A stretch of DNA of 64,000 nucleotides. It comes from Klebsormidium nitens. Lineage: Eukaryota > Streptophyta > Klebsormidiophyceae > Klebsormidiales > Klebsormidiaceae. The stretch is taken from positions 1 through 64,000 of the forward strand of contig DF237215.1 of assembly GCA_000708835.1 (NCBI GenBank), read 5' to 3'. The position numbers and the translations under genes are program-made. Each line of letters begins with the position of its first letter. The stretch's first letter is position 1. The notes beneath the pieces were generated by a model. That model was not told the DNA's origin. It did not search any database and worked only from the letters and a program-made list of their open reading frames with translations. Positions 1-11,794 of this stretch are shown here, one piece after another.

Positions 1-3000
1 CGCAACCTAAAGCGCGACTTACCTGGTCGAGGGAGCCAATGAAGGAGAAGCAGACGCACAGGATGATCGTGAAGACGAGTGCGCGGATCGGCTCGTTCTT
101 GGCGCTCACTTTCTTCATGGGCCGCAGGAACGAGATGATGTCGTCCTTCGCAATGGCCTGCGGAACGAACGGAACGAGTGAGCAGCGGAACGGAAAAGAA
201 GTACATCGAGCGCTAAGGCTCCGCTCTTGGCGCTCGAGTCCTTCGAAACGATGCCGGCGTCCTTGGCGATGGCTTGCAGAACGGAACGGAACAAAGGATT
301 GGACAGTGAACGGAAAGCGGGACCTCTGAAGATAAGCCCGGGCTCGCTCTCCGCGCTCACTTTCTCATGGCCGCAAGACCAAAGAGACCTTTGCATTTTG
401 ACCAATGGCGTTCGGCTTGGAACGGAATTGCTTGCAAAGCGGCACGGAAAGAAGAATTGGGTGCACAGAGGCTCCATTCTTGGTGTTCACACTTTGCGTG
501 GGCAACTGTTTGCAGATAACATTACCCCCGTCATGATGACCAGTGGATTTGTAAGGAACAAGGGTGGGAAGCAGAACGCATGAAGCCATTGCGAATATTG
601 AACCGATAAATTGGGAATGCCTCCTAGGCAGTCGGAAAGGGAGAAGAGATGGTAAAGGACGAGACAGAGCTGATAACGACACCCGACATCATGATAGAAC
701 GACAAAACTCCATTATCAGGAGCTCAAGCTAAATACTCGACAACCGACCTTCTCAAACCTTCTTCGTAAGGAACGGGTTTCCCCAAGCAACGGTCAATCC
801 GGAAAGCTTCAATCATTGCAGAAACCTACGGCTCTCTCCCTTACTAACCACCTGCAACAGCTTGGGCGCTGTTCTCATAATCTGACCTGCTCAGATCTCC
901 TTAAGCAACGGGACCAGAAGATACACAACCATTGAGCCGCAGATACTCCCTAACACACGGTTTGTTGCTAACGCACCCGCAGTAGCTTCAGCGCTGTGGT
1001 TTAAGCACTGTAGCGTATGCCAGGCTCGCAAAGATGATTCTCTAACAATCCACAAAGTTGAGTTTCAGTCGCTAACCCACCTGCAGCAGTTTAGGCGCCG
1101 TGATCAAGCACTGTAGCGCCTGCGCCAGACTCGCAATGATGATCCCAATCTGCGTCACTTTAGCCACCGGCCACACAATGTCCGGAATCACCTGTCACCA
1201 TCAAACAGCGCCGTGTTGCCTCCCTTGTTGACATTACATGTTCCAAAAACGGTAAGGCATTTTTATTCGTGATCCCATTGGCCGAAACCCTTACCGGGTT
1301 GACCGCGTTGACCGAGATCGAAACTTGAGCGACTAATCCCCTACTAACCCCAGCAGATTCCCTGCTTCGAAAGCGCGAAACTCTTAACCCCATACTAAAC
1401 CTTTCGTCGCAGTTAACTTCCAAGGATCGCAAAACTTCCAAGGGGGAGGACTTTCTAGTTAAGTCATCAAAACAAACCACTAGAAGATGGAACATGATTC
1501 TAAAAGGGAAAAGAAGGCTTCTGCAATCAAGCAGCACTTTATGGGCTTCAACCAAAACGTGACAACCGAAATGCTTTTCTGTCTAAGACGTGCCTTTGTC
1601 GGCGATCACGGTGCATGTTTTCTACATGCGTTCCTGGTAGGTGCGGACGCAGGTTTCGAGAGATCAGCCCAGCAAGATTTTGCACGCGGCCCACTTTAAG
1701 CCAGTCAAAGCCTTGGGGTTCGTCAGAAACTTACGTGATTGTGAGAGTGCTTTCCTGGGCCTAGCTGAGTATCAGTACCATGTGACAGGCTTGTGACGAA
1801 TGCAACCCTAACCAACGAACCGGCTTCTTCGTAATCCGTATTTGTTGCAGGTACAATGGTTTGCATCGTCTCCAGCATTCATGGCTGAACAACCAAACCG
1901 CTCAAATACTCCTGAAGACGAACCTGAGAATCCACGTTCCCGGAAAGCAATCGGCGTCCGCCGGGCGTCTGGAGCGGTTCGAGATTTCCCAGCAGGTAGT
2001 CGCGGGTGCCAACAGCCCCCCAGAGGCACATGTAGGTGACGTAGATGAACTGCGGAAGAACGCATCAATCAGCAATGACTTTGACGAGGTAGAAAGCAGG
2101 TGGAACAGAAGGACGGCCAACAAAAAAGAATCGTTTTAAAACCCTCGGTCGTTGGAAGCAGTCGGGATATCAGCAAAGCCTAGGTAATGCTGGTTGCAAG
2201 AGACCGGGTGAAAGTCGCGTTGCATCGCACGGAAAGGTTCCGGATAGCCGATATGGAAAAGGTGGAACAACACATCTGCCATACGTCTCAGCGCCAAGCA
2301 GGCCCTAGTAGTGGTGAAACACAGTGATGCATTGTTGATTGCAAGTCCAGCCGCTTGCCTACGCTACATATCTTTGAAGGACATAAACTGCCGAATAAGG
2401 GAAGTGACTCCGGGGGGTGGAAGGCTTGTGCAAAAGTTCGAGGGAATGTAGGATAGAATCAGAACCAAAACCAAGACTCTGAACTCTCTCGTGTAAGAGA
2501 AACCCGGTATGACCCTTTCCACTCCCAGGGGCGTCATTAGAAGGGAGAGGACGTCAGAAAAGAGCAGACTTGATGCGGTGAACCGCTCGAAGATTTAGTT
2601 GGGGCGCAACACTTGGAACGCGTCCGGGTACAACGCGCCCTTCGGACTTGTGACTCTCATTAGCGGATTCATGGGCGGAAAGAGAAACGGAACCACTACC
2701 TGTTTCTTTTGGATAGCTACAGACGGCATGACGGTTGAGCAAAACGAGCACACGGATTTAAATGGACAAAGAGTTCCAGTCGGGGACCTCGAATCGTGCC
2801 CCTACCGACCCCTGCACTCGGGTAATACCACTGAGGGCCAATTCAGAGTGTGATTGCCAGGTTCCAAGCGATGTTGGCCAAGAAGGACTTATGTTTGATT
2901 CCTATATGCTATCGCCGACGGGAATCAACTCCTGACGAATGGCTCTCCTTCCAAATGTCTGTATGACTGTTCTTAAACACTACGCTGCCTGCAAAGTGGG

Positions 3001-6000
3001 AAACCAAGGAGAGTAATAAACGGGGAGAATGAGTTGAGACGCTCACGCTGCTCAAAGTGATGGCTCCAATCGTCCCCCGGGGGACGGACACCTGGGGCTT
3101 CTTCAAGTTGCTGGCACGGTCCGCGCCACTGCAGACAAGAGCTTTCGTTCAGAAGGGCTATTATCGCTTTCTTGACGTTCGTAACGATATGGAAGCAGCA
3201 TCCAGAGGTTGCTGTTCTAAAGGAACTTGGAAAGTGAAAACCTCGTCGCTCACTCAGCATACCAGGGTAAACATTGCGAACAGTAAACACGGTCTCCACC
3301 CAAATTCCTCCACTAAATTGCTTCAAAAGCAGGTGATTATCTGTGAGGCTTGCCTGCCGTCAGAAGGGAAGGTCGACCGGCTAGCAGGCACTATGTAAGG
3401 AAGGGAATAGACGGCTGCCATTTACAACGGCCCCCCGTATTCCCTTCGACACAAAGAAACAGAGAATCGACACAACCACTGCAAAGAATGACAAAACGCT
3501 CTTCCACGCAGAGCATTTTCCCAATCACCTGAGGATCCCGGTGTAGCACGGGAAGAACACGGAAAGAGCGACCGGGAAATTGACCCCCTTTTCATAACCC
3601 GGGCCCCAATTCGCTTTGAACGTCTCCCAAGACAGACCGGTGAGCTCTGGCGGACGGCCGCCCTTGGGCGCGAGGAACAGGCCCATGTAAAAGGAGGCCA
3701 TCGTGAGTAGAACCACGCCGAAGAAGACGACGCTCAGCTTGGACACGAATTTGAGGCCGACCAGTACCTGGAGGTGAACAGTCGCATTTTCAGATTTAGA
3801 AGTAAAAGTGTTGGGAAACGCGTTTTGATTCGTGTGAAAGGAGGCCATTGTGCACAGGAATACGCCGGAGACGACGCTCAGCTTGGTCGACACATAATTT
3901 GAGGCCCAGGAATTGAACAGGAACAATTAAAAAAGTCCAGAAGTCAAAGAATTCGCAGGAAAGGGTTGCATTTGCCTTCCAAAACAACGCCATATGAGGA
4001 GAATGACGCCGAAGAAAGACAACGCTCAGCTTGGGCACGAGCTTGAGCCCTACCAGCACCTGCGAAGAACGAGGTAAGTAGTCTCGAAATCAAGAACGTA
4101 AAAAATGTGAAGGACCAGGTTTAGATTTGCTAAGCAAAGCAAGACTATAATAAGGAGGACCACGCCGAAGAAGACAAGGCTAAGCTAGACACAAACTGGA
4201 GGCCCAGCGGTACCTGTGAATTGTGGACGATTCAGACTGGATTCCAACTCAAACTCGAATGATTTTGGAGAACGGGTTTCACTCCGCCCCGCACGAGAAA
4301 AGAAGACTTCAGGCCCACCACCACCTGCGGAGATGAAGCTTCTAACCTTCAGCTTTGAAAGCGGTTTGATAGAGGATTTAGGGACACGGCATTCTATTCG
4401 CCTCACCGAAAGAACGCCATCGTGAGCAGATTGGTGAATCTTTTAAACGTGAGGAATTCAAAGAGCGGATTCGGGTCCAGAAACCATGTATGCAAACGCT
4501 ACTGGCGTGTCCCACGATGCTAGATTGGTGAATATTTGCGGAGTAGTAAGAAGAGCCGTTTCTAAAGCCCCCGCTCTCCTCTTGAACAGAATCTCGACAG
4601 AAGTGAATGCCACCAGCGCGTGTCCTGGACTTCGCTCGAATCGAAAGAGTAGAAAGACAAGCAGGACATTTCGCTCACCAGGAGACCCAAAGCCAGCACG
4701 ATGATTGCCCCAAAGATGCGGTTCGACGAAGGGAAGGCCAGGGCAGGAAAGGCCGACTCCAGGACTTCGACCGCTCCCAGTGCCTGCACCATAGAGTACA
4801 ATCAAAATCTTGCTGCCGATTCCCAAGTTGGAAGGGTCCCTCTACCTCACCACTGATAACATTCCGGGCTAATGCTTTCGGCATAGCTCTATGGATACAA
4901 GGCAGCAAAACGCGACCCCTGACAAGAAGGAAAAAGAACCGCAACACAACCGCGGCCTGAAGTTACTCTGTTGTCCGTTTGTAACTCAAGCGTATCTGCC
5001 AGCGACTGCTCTGAATGCTCTGTACATCCGTTTCGTTTCGCGTTCTTATGCTTAGCCCCGTCAGGAAGTCTTCCATGTCATCTCTGTACCTATTCTTTTG
5101 AGCGCCCTGTGTCTTGCTCCAAGCACCGGATTTCCCTTGTGGAGGTCCTGCCTCAACTATCTCGAAATGCAACCTGTGATGCTTCCCCTCCCAACAACTC
5201 TCCGGTGTCCTCTCAAGCACAGCTCATGGTGTCCTCTTAAGCACAGCAAACCTGTGATAATCCCCCGGCCCGCCCAAACTTATGTTCGAATCAACTCTGC
5301 AAGCTCGACACAACCACCTTTTTGTGATGAATACATATCATGACTCATCAGTTCCTCACCTCCAGGACAGCGAGAAGGGACACTCCCAGGAAGTACATGA
5401 ATCCAACGGCACCCCCAATGCGCGGCCCCAGCGCACGACTAATCAGGAAGTAGGTGCCACCCTCGCGCGCAGGCCCGTTAGTGACGATGGCACTCAGGGA
5501 GAGTGATGTCAGCAGAGCGCAGAGGAGCGAGATGGCCACAATGACTAACGACTGCGAAGAGAACGAAACAGGGGTATGTAAATTAATGAGACACGTTGCA
5601 CATGCTGCGGTAGATGGAATGGTGGATGGTAGAATTGGCTCTCCGAATATGTGCCTGGTCCTCCGACTGAAAGTTGATCAAATCATCGAGCAAAGGTCTG
5701 CAAAATCCGTTTGTCCAGCACCCTGTGAAAGGTCCCATTGCATTTGATTGTAAAGGCAGGTTCGAGGCTCTTGACGAAGTCTCGATGCAGTTCAGAGGAC
5801 ATTCACAACAGACTCAGAGCGCCTGTGGACATCTCCATCTGCAAGCCGTTTCATTACCAACTGACCGACAGTTGTCAGAAATTTCAGACGACTCCCGAAA
5901 AGGCTGTTGGTACAGCCTGACACTTCTTGATTTTCACACACAAGCAGACCACTGGATGTATGTGCCTCAGAGGAGCTTAGACCAAATTCGTAGTTGGAGC

Positions 6001-6971
6001 CGAGCTCACCTGCCAGATCCCCGCGTTTCCGACAATGTAGTAGAAGCGCAGGAAAATAAGGACGCCCCACATGTTCTGCAAAAAAGGACTTTTGGGATCA
6101 GTATGCAAGCGCTACAGTATAGCTATCTTCAGAACTCGGTCGGTTGTCAGCAACCCTCGCTGTGCTCCTTGTGTCCAAGGATCCGTTTCGCTTAGAACAT
6201 GGCCGAGGACTGGTGGAGAATGATACGTCCCACCAAAAACAGTTTTGCAACTAGATACTCAAACAGGGCCCCTGATGCATCATCCAGCGTGGCTAATTTT
6301 GCAAACGTAAGTAGCCTGAAGTACAAACAGAATGCTCTTCTCCGGAGTGCATGGTCACCGGTCCCATCAAAGCCTCTGATTTAACATGTATGTTTTCGTC
6401 TGTCGTCATGCACACTTTGCATTAGCGAGATTCTGGCTTGTGCAGATTTTTCAAACCCAGTTCAACTGTACTTGCCCAGTTCTAGTTAGAAGGGTCAGCA
6501 GCCTGCAGTGCACTCTGCGGCGTCTCCGTTTAGCGCTCCTCAAGGAAAACTGTTCTGTGGCCAGCTTGCGGAGTTGCCTAACAGCTTATCCACTGCAAAT
6601 CATCTCATGTCTGTGCATACCTCGCAGGTGGGGATGAGCACCCCATTCAGCGTTCCGAGAGTCGGCGCATGCTTTGCCGGTGCGTTCTTGATCCTCTTCA
6701 CGCCATCCTCGCTTCCCGTATCGCTCCTTGCCCCGCCCGACCTTTTCCGCCAGACTCCCCTATTTCCCCCGTCCACTGCATCCCCATTGCCTTTACTTTT
6801 CCCCTCAAAGCCTCCTGTAAAGCCCCATCTAGACTTGGGAACCCCTAAAGCTTCCTCGCCGTTAGCCACAACTGAAGTCTCCGGAATAGATGCTTCATGT
6901 GTTGAGTGGGGGCCGGGAACGGACTGCTTGCCAGCCAGGCCGGCCTCGAGACGCTCTAGATGATTCTCCAT
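1..6971 (-). CDS. Cation-chloride cotransporter, KCC/SLC12 type (3' part beyond left edge)
   Basis: Membrane symporter of the SLC12 family, which moves K+ (and/or Na+) with Cl-. Nine exons join in phase: 6621-6971, 6010-6075, 5360-5551, 4679-4783, 3529-3767, 3047-3128, 1924-2049, 1081-1191 and 23-157, giving 469 codons before the edge. Family hallmarks: a hydrophilic N-tail ending TLGTLNGVLIPTCE, then NMWGVLIFLRFYYIVGNAG (first helix), AIVTNGPAREGGTYFLISR (conserved TM2-3 segment), FFPCYTGILSGADRASNLKK, and ALQCLITAPKLLQAIAKDD. The start at 6971 (MENHLERLE) was chosen because it opens the conserved tail; an in-frame Met at 7085 is possible. The exon at 23-157 ends in a consensus donor, so the gene continues leftwards, where the remaining helices and cytosolic C-domain should lie. 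Its introns hold decayed copies of its own exon edges (see findings). Family assignment is firm; whether it is KCC or another SLC12 subtype is inferred. Confidence 0.9.
200..560 (-). repeat. Decayed tandem copies of cotransporter exon 9 acceptor edge
   Basis: Intronic sequence upstream (in gene sense) of the acceptor at 157/158 repeats the first part of exon 23-157. Copies begin near 199, 328 and 457. On the plus strand they keep blocks such as CTCTTGGCGCTC, GCGTCCTTGGCGATGGC and GCGCTCACTTTCTCATGGC. They contain indels that destroy the frame. The copy nearest the exon is the clearest and the farthest is weak. Confidence 0.65.
843..1041 (-). repeat. Decayed tandem copies of cotransporter exon 8 donor edge
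   Basis: The real exon end and donor (plus-strand 1071-1146) is preceded on the plus strand by a strong copy at 967-1041 and a weaker one at 843-905. The 967 copy shares the AAGCACTGTAGCG block and the CAGGCTCGCAAAGATGATT block, the latter with small changes. The start of each copy still resembles the donor region in reverse complement. Spacing is about 105-125 bp. Confidence 0.75.
3840..4340 (-). repeat. Four decayed tandem copies of cotransporter exon 5 acceptor edge
   Basis: Upstream (gene sense) of the acceptor at 3767/3768 there are copies near 3840-3907, 3986-4062, 4139-4215 and 4262-4335. Each ends at a position equivalent to the acceptor and the first codons of the exon (real: VLVGLKFVSKLSVVFFGVV). 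Conceptual fragments such as LVGLKLVPKLSVVF and VVVGLKSSF remain, followed by frameshifts or stops. Spacing is roughly 120-150 bp. These are not usable alternative exons as they stand. Confidence 0.8.
5195..5262. repeat. Short tandem repeat in cotransporter intron
   Basis: A segment carrying GGTGTCCTCTCAAGCACAGC is repeated once with one change (GGTGTCCTCTTAAGCACAGC). It is flanked by two CCTGTGAT-starting segments at about 5174 and 5252. It lies in the intron between exons 4679-4783 and 5360-5551. No function is evident. Confidence 0.5.
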
Positions 6972-8050
6972 GATGCCTAACCTGCAGACCCGTTGGTGGT
7001 TAAAAAGAAGCTGCATGTAGTGGCTCAGGAGGACATTGCACAATAGAGGTGTGAGGATTGAGTGTGCAGATAGTCTCTGGTGCACTTGTTCAGGTGACTA
7101 ACAATTCAATTTCGTGTACGACAGCTGAAAGAGCGGGGAAGAAGAACTGCCTTCAAAACTGGACACCCTTGTATGAGGGGATGCAGTAGTCTTCGTTGCT
7201 ATCCGGAGCCATCTAAAAGTGAGCTTCAAAGGCGACAGATGCTTTTCGGCCATTGCAGATCAGGGGAGCATTGGGCGGAGACTAAGTGAGCAAGCTGGGC
7301 TAGTGACCGAAACATCTGCAATGCGGCATTCAGCCCCTGATCAAACACCTCACCACAGCATACACAAGGATTGCCACCCATGCCCGAAGAAACATCACAA
7401 GTTCAGAAGATACAAGTTAACCCCCGAATGCTGTTATAGGTATTCAACTTCCTTCGCCAACGCCATCGAGAACATATTGACTGCTCAAAGAGCCAAAGTT
7501 TCAAGAGTTACCTTCTCATGCAATCATTAGATTTCTTCACTTTACTTGCGATCTCGTCCATTTTGTGCATTTGCAATCAGGTAAATAGGTGACTACCTTG
7601 GTGATCCCTTGGTCTGCAGACTGCAAGGCTGCCACACAAGGGAGACCAGCTAGATGTCGACATCTCTGCAGAAACAAAAGCACTTCCGTCCGGACACACT
7701 TACCTAAACTTTGCTGTTGCTTTCAAACGAGCAGCTTCGCAGTCAGAAGTAGTTGCTTGGAGAAGAGAGGAAGAAGCTGGCAGAAATACACCGCTGCCAG
7801 GACGGGTCAAGGCTATCGTGAGCTTTAACATGGGCACCTTCAAGAAGCTTTAACAGGGGCACCCTTCATTAAGAAATCTACACGTCTTCTTCATTTCAGG
7901 AGCTCTTCACAGAACTGAGAACAGCAGAAAGCAGGCATTGAAACATGCGCCGCGCCACATTGCAGTACCTAGCAAGCTGGTCCCCACTGCAAGCCTGAGG
8001 CTATTAGGACTCCAAACCCCTCTTCAGTGGCCTGATCATGGCGCCATTAC

Positions 8051-8311
8051 CTACCCTATCCAGCGAATGAGATGCGTCTGAGGTAGGTATCTAGCGTAAG
8101 CGATGAGCACATATTCCCAGAAAACCTCCTGGCGCGAAGGGGTTGCGGCGACCGGTTGCGGGTACCTATTGGAGGCCACTGGCAGGTCTTGCCAGTAGCT
8201 GGTGAATGTGGCAACGTTCGCGTGATGCACAAGGGCTTCCAAAGTCCACGTCAGCTTCATCGGAGGCTTTGGTCCGTCGATGATGGATGACAAGGCAGAT
8301 CCGCCTACCAC
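8051..8311 (-). CDS. Orphan ORF, unknown (possible exon or transposon relic)
   Basis: An 86-codon open frame whose composition looks protein-like: TWTLEALVHHANVATF, SYWQDLPVASNRYPQP and EVFWEYVLIAYARYLPQTH, rich in Trp, Tyr and His with few low-complexity stretches. It ends in a stop that overlaps a possible donor (GGGTAGGTAA) near 8052, so it could be one exon of a larger gene. I do not recognise the family. A degenerate mobile-element ORF is equally possible. Confidence 0.3.
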   Translation of the reverse strand: MVGGSALSSIIDGPKPPMKLTWTLEALVHHANVATFTSYWQDLPVASNRYPQPVAATPSRQEVFWEYVLIAYARYLPQTHLIRWIG

Positions 8312-8985
8312 GTGCCTGGAGTGTTCACTCCCCGCGAGCTCATATGAACATTAGCCTTTAAGGCTTAGGCTTCTGACACGGCCCTTCTTGCTTGCTGTAG
8401 CGCCGAGTACCTGTAGGCTGTAGGAGCGCCTGGAGGAGGATGCCCAAGGGCGAGCCTTTAGTGAGGGGGCGTCTTCAAACTCTGAAATTCTTTCGGATTG
8501 GTGAAGAACGGAAGGCGCATAGAGAAGGCTTTGCTTTCATTACACTCACATTTAGTTGCTGGAAGCACCGAGACCTTCCGCATGCTGAAAGTATTTAAAT
8601 TGGATCCTCTAGCTGCTTGCAAAGTTGATGCCGCCACAGCAGTTCCTTCTACATATTTCCGGCAACATAGGACCTTTTTTCAAACAATTTGGATCTGCAA
8701 TATTTCACACTCTGCACCTCGACTGGTTAGCACCTCCCAATCACATTATGTATGATTTGACTTAGATTCTGACGACTTGGCAATGACTCTCTAAAGATCC
8801 TGCTATGGAACATTTGACGGGACTCTGAATTGCTTTCACAGACAAATTTGATTAGGCCTCAATCAGTGATGCGGCTCTGATTGGGAAGGACTTCGTCGTG
8901 CAACCAGCATTGAGCTCAACTTGGGAACGAATCGTTTGGGTTGTCTCAAGAATACAACAATTTTGTATTGGTCAAGAGCAGCGCC

Positions 8986-9348
8986 ATGTCGTTGGCAGGC
9001 GGGGTAGCTACATCAATAGTTCTTACCTCGGACAGAAATGAGCGCAAGCGGATTGCAAGTAGAACGCGTTCAGCAACATTCCAGGCACCAAAAAAGTCGT
9101 CAGGTTACACCGCTCCCACCCTCCTTGGACGCCGGCCCCATCTTCACAGTCTTGGATCCTTTTCTAGCAGCAGCAAAAGGACGAAGGCATCTGCAAGAGC
9201 TTCTCATAAGAATGGGATAGAAAGCAGCATTGGAAAAGATAGGCGCAGCGAAGCTCCAGTGGGCAACACTTCGAGCAGAAAAGGGGAGGCAGAGGGCAAG
9301 AGGCCGTCATTTCTGCGGCGGTGGTTTTTGTGCTCACATGGTGTGTGA
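8986..9348 (+). CDS. Orphan Ser/Arg/Lys-rich ORF, unknown
   Basis: Open frame of about 120 codons from the Met at 8986 (MSLAGGVATSIVLTSDRNE). It is rich in Ser, Arg and Lys (for example SFSSSSKRTKASARASHKNG), suggesting a disordered nuclear or structural peptide if translated. An internal AG at about 9036 could act as an acceptor. No neighbouring exon in a compatible phase was found. Chance openness is quite possible. Confidence 0.2.
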   Translation: MSLAGGVATSIVLTSDRNERKRIASRTRSATFQAPKKSSGYTAPTLLGRRPHLHSLGSFSSSSKRTKASARASHKNGIESSIGKDRRSEAPVGNTSSRKGEAEGKRPSFLRRWFLCSHGV

Positions 9349-11794
9349 GGACTTCTTCTTCAAGGCGTCATGTGTGGAGTGAGGTTCGTTTGTCGATATT
9401 CCAACGATGTTGTAGTGGCTTTCTCAGCAGTGATTACCTCGCTCAGAACTCTATATTCATGATGCCACCTATAAATGACCTTAGCAACAAACGATGGTTT
9501 TTCCTGCCACACCGTTGTGCTGAAAAACCTGCTGATACTTCTGGACAGCACAGGTCAATAATGAGCGACAACATTGACGTTCTTGATCAGGCTACATAAT
9601 CTGATCTTGTTGGAGCAACTAGTATGCAGCCTTGCAGATTGAATGTCCATTGATCAATGGACATATCTTGCTAGCATTTGATCAGATCTGCTCCTGCATT
9701 GCATTCGGAATGGAGGATTTGCCCTTGATCAATAACGTCTATGTTTTTGCCCATCGTGAGTGCAGGTACGGAACGACTGTCCCCCGACTGTCCGCCCTTG
9801 ACAACCTTGACATGCTAAGCGAACCTTATGTTCGAGCAGCATAACCAGGACGCCGACACTGGCAGTGCATTATACAATTTATAAGCGAGCTTGCAGCTAG
9901 GACGCTTCTTAGTCACCAGCCATGTTGAAAACACGACGGTTGGACGGTTTGCAGCTAGCGAGTTGCTGTTGCCAGTCAATTGCTGCCTCAAAGGTATACC
10001 TGAAGGTGGAGGCGTGGAACCTTGGGGACTCATCTTCAGTGGGACCCTTGCGAATGGCAAGTCGAAGTTTGTACGTTGAAAAGAATTGTGGTTAAGTGGC
10101 TACTACTGATTCCCCGGCCTTGGGAGTAGAATTGCTTTTGCGCGGCCTGTAATAGACTCTTATTCTAACTTTCGATATAGTGAAGTTAAGCTCGTGCATC
10201 CACCCATGAAGATAGAGTTTCCCGAACCATTGATATATTTCCTTAGCGTGCGCAAGCGATGATCTGAGTCACTGATAAGTCTGAGGTTCAGCCTCGGGAC
10301 TGTAGTATATGAATCATGTCTAAGTTGCCACCATGCATATTACCTGCTTTGAAGTTCAGCCAGGCAATTGAGGACCTGGCATATAGGTGCACCTGTATGC
10401 CAGGTCATGACGCGTGCGGTCATGTATACATATCATATATATGCATGACAATGATGATGTGAAACGCCTCTGAGCAGAATGCACATCAGGTATACTATAA
10501 ACGTACCATGCTACGGAGCCAGATGCATGTATATAGTAGCCCACACCCCGGCCGCAGCATTAAAATTACGTCGAAGTCACCGGCCGATTAACTCATGTGG
10601 TTGTTCAATTATGTGGGCCCGCGCATGTGTTGCATGCACAAGCGGGTCGGATGGGATCATGCGCACTCAGGCTCGGTTGGTTTCGCAAGGCCGGACTAAA
10701 GCATTGCATGAATGCCACTTTAACGTACATACCCTAGGCCGTTTGCATCAACGCCAATGATAGTAACTTCTCATTGCCAGAGGTAACGCCTTTAGCCACG
10801 TTAGAGCCATGGAGCACAGCCTTCGGCAGACCCGGGATAGTTTGTTGACTCGATACAGTTTGCTACGGCTGTGATTCATGTCCGGATCCTCAATCTGACC
10901 GTCGTTGAGAAAAGTATAAGAAAACTAGACTCCAGCTATGAGGAGAAGCGACTCATCGATCGAATATCTGATCCTAGTATCATTGCATGAACCCTTTTAG
11001 CAACACCATGAGCTCAGTGCACAGTTTCCATTTCATTTCATAGTAGGAAAGTCCTGGCTACTCAAAATATCAGGCCCGAAATAGAGGGGCCTCAGTGCCT
11101 ACGAACCGCGGGTCCAGGTTCATGCTCGAGCTCACATGGGATCCATGAGAGGGGCCCGTTGGCTGGACGGTTGGCCCGAACAAGCGCTCTGCATCCGCTA
11201 GATGTATCTTTAGAACACACAATCTAGATAAAGGATGGAGCATGATCAGGGCAGATTCGTGTATTCCAAGTTCTAGCGACCAGTTTTGTAGCAAACGGCT
11301 AGAACTCGTCACACTGTAGGCCTCCTCAATAGACGGTCGGTGAGCCAAAACGGCCCCGCAATTCCTCGCATACTCGTCACCAGATGAAAATCGTAAATGG
11401 CTCTGCCTTTACTTGGTAAGATTATGCAGACCTCAAGGTGTCGTTTGGCTCCAATTGGCTGCTCTGTGGGTAAATAATCGCACTTGCCTGCTTCCCCTGA
11501 GTCAAGGTCTTCATCCGGCAATTGCAGCCGGTCCTGAGCCAAGCGTGTGGGCTTTTGCGTTATGTCATGGATCTCGTAGCTCGAGAAATTGACAAAGTCT
11601 TTGTACCTGCATCCAATGAACGCGAAGGTGTCCATGGCTTACTTCGGAGAGCCATGCGAGCAGCCTTTGGGTTGACACTCTCCTTGTATCGGACCACCAC
11701 ACCCCTTGCTTCAAAGTCGGACGTCAAACATCTTCCAGGAATGGATACGTGCGACACCGATTCTGGAAGCTGTAGCGTACATTGTTGCGCTTAC

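Larger units (their letters stand above)
6972..11794. other. Gene-poor interval upstream of the cotransporter
   Basis: No multi-exon gene could be assembled over these 4.8 kb. Part should be promoter and 5' UTR of the cotransporter. It holds two orphan ORFs listed separately (8051-8311 minus, 8986-9348 plus) and a short imperfect tandem repeat near 7820-7860 built on GCTTTAACA-GGGCACC. The 10.0-11.8 kb part is AT-balanced and has only short shadow ORFs in every frame; I see nothing codable in it. Confidence 0.4.

Noticed and set aside
75-3920. Many minus and plus ORFs of 60-130 codons in the cotransporter region
   Set aside because: They are shadows of exons or of the decayed exon copies; the true exons are shorter and in phase with each other.
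3840-4340. Mutually exclusive alternative exons in the cotransporter
   Set aside because: The copies contain frameshifts and stops and most have lost usable splice sites, so they are better read as decayed duplicates.
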